This document shows positions 59,201 to 64,000 of a DNA stretch of 64,000 nucleotides, one piece after another. Position numbers and translations under genes: made by a program. The notes below the pieces were generated by a model. The model saw only the letters and a list, made by a program, of their open reading frames with translations. It searched no databases and was not told the origin of the DNA. The stretch spans positions 106,386,701-106,450,700 of the forward strand of contig OX104134.1 in NCBI GenBank assembly GCA_944470555.2. Reading direction: 5' to 3'. Source of the stretch: Heterobilharzia americana (Eukaryota; Platyhelminthes; Trematoda; Strigeidida; Schistosomatidae). Numbering within the stretch: position 1 is the first letter of the stretch; each line of letters begins with the position of its first letter.

Positions 59201-61906
59201 AGACATGGGTTTCTCTTATAACAGCAACCCAGGTATGACGTTATTTGATGATGCAAAGTTTGAGACACGCAGTTAGCTTCATCTGGAAATCATCACCTTG
59301 GTGTACCTGAATATTGATGTCTTTACACTGTATTTAAGAGGAGCATTTCATAAACTACTAACGTTCTGTGTAACAGACAAGTGACCTATGGTAGTTACCT
59401 CCTCCCCGGTACGCATTTATGTTCAGACAGCCGACCGTCTCTCTAGATATTCTCTTACACTGACATGACGTACAGTCCTATACTTGAACTGGTCGCTAAA
59501 CACCCTTGTGACTGCACCAGTGGCCGCAATGGAACACTTCAAGAGATGAAGCTCGTATCACCACTCTTGACTGGGGAATGGGCCTTCGGAGGCAGTCACC
59601 AACTGACCCCTAGCCTGGTCAATTGCCTACAAACCACGCAGACAGTAAGGGTAGAAGTGCGTGGGGTACACCGTCTTACCATTTTGGCAGGAGGACAATG
59701 AGTGGAAGGTGCGGCTGGCCTTATCGAAATAACCGTGACTGGACAGTCGATACCGTCTCTGTGAAGGATGTGAGGGTAGATATCCGGAGCTTTGGGGCAT
59801 TCTTTGTTAGTAGGTGTACATTGCCTCTTGTGTATACTGTTTTCATGGACATGTGTCCAAGTGGAAACCATTCTAATGGTGGGTGACGTCTAACCGACCT
59901 GGGATACCGGAGAAAAGCTGAAATAACCGGAAACAGTCACATTTTATCCAGTATTTATCTATTTTCAGTACGGCTTTCTAGAAACCTTAGGCCCAAGATA
60001 TTAACCTTTGTATGCACATAAGCAAACTTAAATCTATTTTCCACCATATTCTAGCGGTACCCGACGGTTTCGATGGATGCGGAAAGCAGAAGCAACAGTA
60101 TGGTCAAGAAATTTATTCAGCAATAAAAAGCCATGAAACCCGAAGTGTTGGATACTCATTGTCAGATACAACGCACATAAAAATTACATCGGTGTTTTCA
60201 TGACATGGAGATAGAATCCATAATTGTAAATAGGTTCCAGATATCCTGCTTCATATTAGAACATTCCGGAGGAAGTCATGAATGTGTCTACATCAGTGCT
60301 CTCTACTGCTTCCAAAGTATAGAATAAAGTCTTTAAACATCTTTTCAAGCTTTCATAGTGTTATATATTCCGAACGGATATATTACGCACGCTTAACTGA
60401 CAGCTAACTTAGTACTCAAGAGGCACCAACTACAACCTGGGGCGAATAGGAAGAAGACCGAAGCTGGATGATGGGAGAGTTTATTCCTCCGAGAATATAA
60501 TCATGAGATCAATCCCAAAACACATGAATAAGTACACACATGAAAAATGACCTTGTCCTCAATTTGAGACACAGGCGATTTACATTACAATGAGGGTCGA
60601 AAACAGACTACTAGTCATACCATAAAAAGTGGTATGGGAATGACACGTAAAATTGTTCAGGTCAATAACAATGTTTTATACAAACTGTGGCCTTACAACA
60701 TAGTAATGATGGCATCCAGGCCTCAGGTTTCATCCTTTCTAGGACTCATCGTCCTTTTTAGGACCTGTCATCTGGATGAACCTGCACTCCAGTGAGTGAT
60801 GTTGTTCGCACTGAGACTCAAACCCAGTACTCATTGCTTCGAAAATCAACGGAGAATTACAAGTATATCAACAAATAACAATCATTAATACCCGTTGTAC
60901 AAGAGACAGTTATCGTGCCTCAGTGGCCTATTGGATAATGCCTCGGGTTCGAAGCGATGGATATGAGGTTCAAGTCTCAGTGAGAACAACATCATTCACT
61001 GGGGTGCAGTTACATCCAGCTGACGAGTTCCAAACAGGACGAAACGTGCATTACGGATTCCACTGCTAGCCGCAACCAAATTGGTTGTAGCAATGAACAT
61101 CCATACGATTTCGGGGCATCTGCATAGTAATTAGCCCATCTACAAACACAAGTCGATCAATTCGACCCAGTACAATAACGAGCAATCGGAAGTATATCCA
61201 TCAACGTCAGGAATAGTCGTATTGCTTCCAATCTAATCAACTCGTTGCCAACTGACATTCTAATTCACGTCAGATGTCAACGCCTTTTGATTACGTAAAT
61301 ATGATTTCACACACATTCACCTATGTTAACAATTTATAAGATAATGGATTTCGTTAGGTAGTGTTAGACATTTCAACAGTCATGTTACCACAGGTTTGGG
61401 TACCAGTCAATATAAATGTAGACTTTGGATTACATATAGATAATCTGTGTTTTATTTTCATAAAAATTAATTCATCACCAATGCTGTGTATCATCAGGCG
61501 ATCAGAAATCAACTGTGATCGCGTGATATCATGTTAGCGTTACAATGAAATTTCAACCACCTATCTATCGTTCGACTCTCTGAAGCAAACTGAATTATTC
61601 ATTTAGACAGACAGGTTACAATACTACTCGAATAAGGAATATCAACCCAAAGGGGGGCTAAACTTTAGTGTGTTATCCGAGAAACCTGATGATCCTGGGT
61701 CCGAACCCTGGTGGGGTTACTAGCACGCACTACTGAAATGCCTCAAAATAGGAAGAAATAGCTGCCTAGTGCTCTAAACTTTTCCATAGTTTCTGTGTTA
61801 AATAATCCTCGTTTTCTTTACATGATCGATTACATTGATTTATTGGTTTTTGTAGATAAGAGTGACAATCAAATGGGAACTAAGCGATGAAGAAGGCAAT
61901 GATTAG
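44161..61906 (+). CDS. NPC2-like ML-domain sterol-binding protein, 4 exons
   Basis: Joining 44161-44230, 46575-46682, 58832-59010 and 61856-61906 gives 135 codons in one frame; every intron is GT-AG and phases agree (1, 1, 0). The product has a signal peptide (residues 1 to about 17), then an ML domain: FKDCG (C23), IPCDSEPC (C38, C43), sequons NST (50-52) and NVT (62-64), VHGIIAGLPIPF (70-81), VCDFVSPSC (C89, C96) and VTIKWEL (122-128). This is the NPC2 fold, a small secreted or lysosomal carrier of cholesterol-like lipids, 151 residues in human. The ending is odd: the frame stops after EEGND, yet the next frame continues as VCVEFPIQII, the expected last strand with the sixth cysteine. One missing T at 61901-61905 would explain this. 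It is either an assembly error or a damaged gene. Confidence 0.88.
44231..46574 (+). other. Intron 1 of the NPC2-like gene
   Basis: 2.3 kb, GTAAGT...CTAG. No recognised repeat or nested gene. The open frames at 45105-45389 (minus), 45157-45381 and 45453-45689 have no domain or splice support. Confidence 0.75.
46575..46682 (+). CDS. NPC2-like exon 2
   Basis: Acceptor TTTTCTAG before 46575 and donor GTGAGT at 46683. Codes for SSKGSVISMAV, the PCDSEPC disulfide loop and an N-glycosylation sequon that aligns with the conserved one of NPC2. Confidence 0.88.
46683..47780 (+). other. Intron 2, proximal part
   Basis: No gene. ACAGTATTATTTACCGCATA near 47310 faintly resembles the PLE terminal repeat of 16998-17087; otherwise nothing recognised. 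Confidence 0.4.
47785..48345 (-). mobile_element. SR3/Perere-like RTE C-terminal fragment (in intron 2)
   Basis: Minus-strand translation in shifting frames gives SEVVGYKHHLTYLGSCIS near 48260-48310, an IQKVTSAFAKLHHLWRQ piece near 48180-48240 and GLNGKKVKGDQTKTMH near 47800-47850, the order seen in SR3-type RTEs downstream of the RT. Heavily decayed. Confidence 0.55.
48350..48950. other. Intron 2, unassigned
   Basis: Probably more decayed LINE sequence; I cannot name it. Confidence 0.3.
48958..49053 (-). repeat. PLE terminal repeat, solitary copy
   Basis: Third copy of the 90-bp arm (16998-17087 and 17534-17623), with TAGATTTGTTTATTTGAT and GCATAAATTATTGCTCATAA conserved; the GAAAC core is changed. 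Confidence 0.65.
49288..49395 (+). repeat. tRNA-derived SINE (family S2)
   Basis: Head with TAGTAGAGCACTTGGCC (A-box region, near 49308) and B box GGTTTGAATCC (near 49340), then the tail TTCACTTTCAATCATCA shared with the palindrome at 30036-30190. In intron 2. Confidence 0.6.
49461..49724 (-). repeat. LTR (3' LTR of the gypsy element)
   Basis: On the plus strand it starts TGTTACTG and ends CACTACA. It carries about 55 bp (GGAATACGTGATATC... near 49517-49551) missing from the other LTR. Confidence 0.8.
49908..50420 (-). pseudogene. Gypsy integrase catalytic and C-terminal part
   Basis: A 170-codon frame: LTDQDPCFESDIFKFFLEQL, then YHPQTNGLIERNNRT with the catalytic Glu, then a basic glutamine-rich tail. 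The first catalytic Asp is in an upstream frame (near 50560-50600, DLWSVNVVGP). Continuation toward the LTR (49720-49911) is in another frame. Confidence 0.78.
50599..51339 (-). pseudogene. Gypsy RNase H and integrase zinc-binding ORF
   Basis: A 246-codon frame. The N-terminal half is RNase H-like: YSTVEKECLPIVWALDKWRS (Glu of the active site), FHIETDHKLLQWL with catalytic Asp. The C-terminal half has the HHCC zinc finger: ECHQLAH...GCPHCQLMKG. This is the longest intact block of the element. Confidence 0.82.
51368..52072 (-). pseudogene. Gypsy reverse transcriptase, broken
   Basis: Frame one (52072-51806): LDRLQNAKVFTLLDLRSGYW (motif A Asp), FKRIPFGLVGAPLTFRRMM, then VCGDNVVVYS where YLDD is expected, so one or more catalytic residues are lost. 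Frame two (51622-51368): KRKLRQFLGRGAFYSRFLKK and FTWTEETQKKFDYIKERLSD, the connection domain. Confidence 0.8.
52290..52745 (-). pseudogene. Gypsy protease and RT N-terminal part
   Basis: IYLMDTGAAVSLI, with the aspartic protease DTG at 52720-52728. Downstream, MNFLREVGAVINTRIG (protease flap region) and ALNIMKLIRKYDRLFTGDGD lead into the RT. Confidence 0.7.
52759..53606 (-). pseudogene. Gypsy Gag with one CCHC zinc knuckle
   Basis: Capsid-like part from MKISWAALFGDTDIKVFIRD (near 53510), with a middle section split over frames. The nucleocapsid has CFACRKPGHWQRNC (CX2CX4HX4C, 52873-52914) followed by a basic run. The single CCHC knuckle separates it from the CHCC-type Boudicca/CsRn1 group. 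Confidence 0.72.
53526..53746 (-). repeat. LTR (5' LTR of the gypsy element)
   Basis: Shares CTTCATTTCCTCTTCTGCTT, CATAGGCCTGTGTTGTCTCT and the CACC/ACTACA ends with the other LTR; many substitutions plus a 55-bp length difference. Confidence 0.75.
53870..54010 (-). repeat. PLE 3' end, solitary, with hammerhead-like hairpin
   Basis: In minus sense it contains TTGATGA (53958-53964), the GTCGTC/GGACGA hairpin and GAAAGC (53933-53938), followed by CACGATTAAACAACCCAGCT, the same order as PLE-1 at 4545-4620. No coding part of the element is present. Confidence 0.6.
54010..55280. other. Intron 2, unassigned
   Basis: The minus-strand frames at 54288-54533 and 54550-54750 read smoothly (for example FWGWMQLYEFEHQHNLLQNS) but match nothing I recognise; possibly an old LINE. 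Confidence 0.3.
55314..55704 (+). CDS. Unidentified two-exon candidate inside intron 2
   Basis: An open frame (55314-55506) runs into GTAAGT, and a short intron (55507-55579, 73 bp) ends in TTGTATTTCAG. The second exon (55580-55704) stays in frame to TAA. Readable peptides include GAHIPVRADQFDQFKDGKLR and, after the splice, LYTSVSKAFCSQNAPSEIVI. A second frame upstream (KSVAKIPLFGMEFEDKILKG from about 55290) is also open, so a frameshift may separate the true 5' part. AATAAA overlaps the end. I do not recognise the family; an additional exon set, a nested gene or old transposon coding are all possible. Confidence 0.25.
55800..56430 (-). repeat. Tandem SINEs (family S3), two minus-strand copies
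   Basis: Two tandem units (about 55830-56095 and 56180-56430), each with CATCTGCA.CCT...AGGGAA, a box-B-like AGTTCAAATCTC/TTTGAATCTCAC (minus sense) and a tRNA-like head. In the second, minus-sense CTGACGA (56205-56211) and GAAA (56187-56190) form a hammerhead-like core. Confidence 0.6.
56431..56600 (+). repeat. SINE S3 end with hammerhead-like core, plus strand
   Basis: TTGATGA (56467-56473), GTTCCAACAAGCAT, GAAAC (56488-56492), then tail sequence. Faces the minus-strand pair, giving another inverted arrangement. Confidence 0.5.
56600..57900. other. Intron 2, unassigned
   Basis: No domain. The ORF 56850-57101 is anonymous. GATTGG motifs occur but without other promoter signs. Confidence 0.3.
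57930..58410 (+). mobile_element. PLE GIY-YIG remnant
   Basis: Open stretch 58141-58400 shows RWVTSPYVYHPTCSYELRYT (degraded FTCSCG.RYIGRT) followed by IRQLVKHIREQYPA and a truncated end. It is cut by the SINE at 58412. Confidence 0.62.
58412..58612 (+). repeat. SINE S3, plus strand, hammerhead-like core
   Basis: Nearly exact inverse of 56030-56215. Contains CTGACGA (58420-58426), GTTCCAACAAGCAT and GAAAA (58441-58445). Confidence 0.65.
58832..59010 (+). CDS. NPC2-like exon 3
   Basis: Acceptor TTTTTCGACAG, donor GTAAGA at 59011. Codes for SNVTKANAVVHGIIAGLPIP, the C89/C96 disulfide loop and TYKYAMLTSNEYPP; the HGIIAGLPIPF strand is the most diagnostic NPC2 segment. Confidence 0.9.
59390..59960. 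repeat. GC-richer unidentified block
   Basis: Clearly higher GC than the surroundings with open frames on both strands (59465-59701 and 59623-59886 plus, 59596-59871 minus). No motif recognised. It looks like part of a multicopy element (a UTR or a nonautonomous repeat) rather than host coding. Confidence 0.35.
60690..60860 (-). repeat. Sm-alpha-type SINE, minus strand, altered hammerhead
   Basis: In minus sense: tRNA-like head with CAGTGCGAACAACATCAC, GGTTCATCCAG, then CGATGAGTCCTAGAAAGGAT and GAAACC, i.e. an altered hammerhead core (the CTGATGA cytosine-uridine start is changed) and TGGATGCCATC after it. Confidence 0.55.
60916..61200 (+). repeat. Sm-alpha-type SINE, full tRNA-like head and ribozyme
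   Basis: A box TGGCCTATTGGA (60924-60935), B box GGTTCAAGTCT (60967-60977), a short spacer, the hammerhead (61014-61058) and a tail with CATACGATTTCGGGGCATCT and GTCGATCAATTCGAC shared with the other copies. Head-to-head with the preceding copy. Confidence 0.8.
61014..61058 (+). ncRNA. Hammerhead ribozyme, Sm-alpha type, weakened
   Basis: ATCCAG (61014-61019), CTGACGA (61020-61026), stem II GTTC/GGAC with one G-U pair (61027-61040), GAAA (61041-61044), stem III CG/.. (61045-61050), triplet ATT ending at 61052, stem I 3' strand ACGGAT (61053-61058). The core is intact but stem I has two mismatches and the triplet ends in U, so cleavage would be slow. Confidence 0.8.
61640..61790 (+). repeat. 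SINE S1, degenerate, plus strand
   Basis: CTGGGTCCGAACCCTGG (B box near 61688-61704), then GCACGCACTACTGAAATGCC, AGGAAGAAATAGCTGCCTAG. A-box region eroded. Confidence 0.55.
61856..61906 (+). CDS. NPC2-like exon 4, truncated by a likely 1-base loss
   Basis: Acceptor TTTTTGTAG. Codes for IRVTIKWELSDEEGND and then TAG (61904-61906). In the adjacent frame the coding continues to TGA at 61936-61938 with VCVEFPIQII. Confidence 0.85.
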   Translation: MRVTIKWELSDEEGND

Positions 61907-61938
61907 TTTGTGTTGAGTTTCCGATTCAAATAATATGA

Positions 61939-62400
61939 ATGCAATTTACTTCTCCCATTTCTTGTCGGTTGTTATTCATCAAAATTTCATGTGACTAGAT
62001 TTTGAGCTTAATAATTAGACTGTTGGGTTTGTGTATTATTTTCCATTAATGGGTTTTAACAAATATATATTTTTCGAAAGTGGTTTTATTACCAATCTGT
62101 TTGATAGGTATCCTGGAGACAGATAGTTTAAACAATGTGGTTAACGTATTTGAGAGCTTTATCGTCATATTTTTTAGCCTGCTTGGTTTCATTGCCATTT
62201 TTCGGAACATTCTTAGGGAGTTAACCTCAAAAGTGTGGTTGCATAGTTCCATGTCTTGGCAACCTTGAGTTTGATTGGTCCGTCTAGCAGCTGAGATGTG
62301 ATTGGCTAGTTGTGTTGTTTTTAATAAACTGAAAGGGGTGGAGTTACTTTTGACGTAAATATCAACAATTCACGTTTAGGTTTGTGAGAATGAAGCAGAC
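61939..62400 (+). promoter_or_regulatory. Putative 3' UTR and polyadenylation signal
   Basis: No exact AATAAA immediately after the stop; the first one is at 62323-62328. Two ATTGG motifs lie at about 62272 and 62301, so a second promoter here cannot be excluded. Confidence 0.3.
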
Positions 62401-63190
62401 TTTAACCAAGGTAAAACTCTTCCAAATAATATTCGTGTGTTTTCAAAAATGTGTGTAATACACACAACCTACTGTGCCATAGCACATGAGTTGTATGTAC
62501 AAAGTACAGCTGCTTATCGATTGTGCACACAGATGAGCAAATTAGCTATGAACGGGATTTTACGTTACTTACCACGGATTCTAACTTAACCTATGTCTAC
62601 AGACGGTTCCTATCAATTTTTCTTTTTAAAAGTAGAATTTAGCAGAGACTAGGACCAACTGGAGAAGTATTTAGAAACTCAAAACTCCGGACAGTTGTTT
62701 TGCCTATAATACACACTCACAAAGTCTACGTGAGATTTAGCTGACGATCGTCAATCCAGTCGTCCTAATATTCCTACTTTTGCCAATATGTGATAGAGCG
62801 TAACCATTATCCAACGTCATTCAAGGAATTTTGCATGAACCAATATCGAAGGAATGCTGGGTTGAGGTAACCGAAGGAATAAGTAGCTCCAAACTGGGTC
62901 GATAATTCGACAAAGCAGCTATCCCGCCGACATCCGTCGGTTGAGAAACCACTGAAAACCCTGGAGTATTAGAAAGATATTTCGTCTGAGCTCAGTGCCT
63001 CTTAATTGTGTACATTAAACTCGGAGGAAATATCTGTCCTGTGCTCCTAGAAATTCGCTGTCTCTCTATCTGATATCAATACGTAATGAAAAATTATTTC
63101 AAATCAAAGACTTCCAACAAATCACTGGTTATTTTCATGTGTGCGACTGACGAGTCTTCAAAGTATAAATGAAATGTTGGTCAGCTGACT
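62400..63190. other. Spacer with possible SINE S1 relics
   Basis: 62645-62715 and 62900-63065 show faint S1-like order (AACTGGAGAAG...; CCCTGGAG...ATATCTGTCCTGTGCTCC) in opposite directions, too eroded to be sure. Confidence 0.3.
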
Positions 63191-63199
63191 AAATTCATC

Positions 63200-63545
63200 C
63201 TTAGTTTTTGAAAGAAGCTTCGTCTACATCGACTGGTCAGTAGAAAGCGACGATTTCCTGTTGTCTGGTCCTCAATGTTGATAGAATTCCATCGATCATT
63301 GTGCAATGTGACCACCAACCTAGAAGGCACACCATCATGGTGGACTTTTGATGGGTGTTAGGTGGCTGAAGAAAATCGATGGTAATTCGCGCCTCACCTA
63401 GTTTTCGTGCTTACTGACACTTATAAGCATGGTGTATTCGTAGTGTAGAGGGAAGTTATGTCCCTTGTGAGAGATTTGCGCCGGTGTCACCCAGTATTGT
63501 AGTCAGTGACTATACCATTGAGCTGGGACTTTAATCCCGTTAGCC
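63200..63545 (-). repeat. SINE S3, minus strand
   Basis: Shares GACTTTTGATGG, CACCTAGTTTTCGTGCTTAC, GAGAGATTTGCGCC and CCATTGAGCTGGGA with the array at 55800-56430. Here the hammerhead-like core is degraded. Confidence 0.6.
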
Positions 63546-63689
63546 ACGATGATAATAAATGTCCTACGTCAGATAACTTCTAAGTATATGTGTAAAGCCT
63601 ACGTTTTCCAATTCTCATTGAGCCGTTTAAAGCATTCAAAGATTCCTTTCAAGTTTTACTGTTTAGACTGATATAACTGTGTTTGGTCC

Positions 63690-64000
63690 ACTTCAATCTC
63701 CTTGCTGGTTTTAAAGAGAAGGAAGATACTGTCATATACCCTGCATCCATAGCACATCAACTGTCAGTGAAGCGTCATGATATATCTTCTCTCATGTCAA
63801 TTCATACAGACAATTGTGGACATGAAATCGACTGGGAAAGTGAGCAGATCCTGAATGGAAGAAATACAATGAATGGCATGGAATCCTAACAAGCTCAACA
63901 CTCAAACCAGTCAACGATCAATACGCATATTGCCACTGGCCCAACCAATCTACCAATAAGAAACACGAAGAGCAGTCAGAAGGTTAGAGTCCAGGCCATC
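63690..64000 (+). mobile_element. PLE GIY-YIG C-terminal fragment, cut by window end
   Basis: HQLSVKRHDISSLMSIHTDN and, after a stop, STINTHIATGPTNLPIR match the PLE-1 sequences QLTIKRHDITSLISMH and SAINRCMDTGPIYQPIR (4165-4375). Confidence 0.7.

Larger units (their letters stand above)
59011..61855 (+). other. Intron 3 of the NPC2-like gene
   Basis: 2.85 kb, GTAAGA...TTTTTGTAG. Contains a GC-richer unidentified block (59390-59960), an inverted pair of Sm-alpha SINEs and one S1 SINE; 59960-60690 and 61200-61640 have no recognised feature. Confidence 0.75.

Noticed and set aside
62250..62345. Promoter with two ATTGG motifs
   Set aside because: No TATA box or following exon found; more likely the 3' flank of the NPC2-like gene or a MITE relic.

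Overview
The window reads as one piece of a blood-fluke (Schistosoma-type digenean) nuclear genome. The base composition is AT-rich, host coding sequence is sparse and split by long introns, and nearly everything else is retroelement-derived. The strongest organism clue is a set of tRNA-derived SINEs with an embedded hammerhead ribozyme of the Schistosoma Sm-alpha type. Many Penelope-like elements (PLEs), RTE and CR1 non-LTR elements and one Ty3/gypsy element agree with this. I see no rRNA, CRISPR array, bacterial operon or convincing functional tRNA gene.

Layout: 1-6700 is a run of PLEs in different states of decay; the copy at 2387-4640 is the best preserved, with an intact RT catalytic motif. 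6700-10100 has nothing I can name. 10100-20200 holds two minus-strand RTE elements (A, 11116-16285; B, 17632-20204) and three PLE pieces, one of them inserted inside RTE A. 20200-30700 holds a CR1-like LINE, SINEs, a hammerhead SINE pair and another PLE. 30736-34064 is the only end-to-end RTE copy (C), flanked by a 14-bp target-site duplication. 36854-40215 is a plus-strand RTE copy (D) ending in a roughly 197-bp (GGCT)n array. 40700-43740 holds a decayed SR3/Perere-like RTE and a minus-strand PLE.

The only host gene I can assemble is a four-exon NPC2-like (ML-domain) secreted sterol-binding protein on the plus strand (44161-61906). All splice junctions are canonical and phase-compatible. Its 12-kb second intron holds an SR3-like fragment, a complete but dead Ty3/gypsy element (49461-53746), PLE ends, a tandem SINE array and an unidentified two-exon candidate. 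The last exon appears to have lost one base: the conserved C-terminal strand with the sixth cysteine continues in the neighbouring frame.

The retroelements show how this genome evolves. The RTE family grows microsatellites at fixed positions inside its coding region. The PLEs form near-perfect hairpins. SINEs lie in inverted pairs, and several carry hammerhead cores at different stages of decay. All family assignments come from reading translations and motifs by eye; no database search was run.
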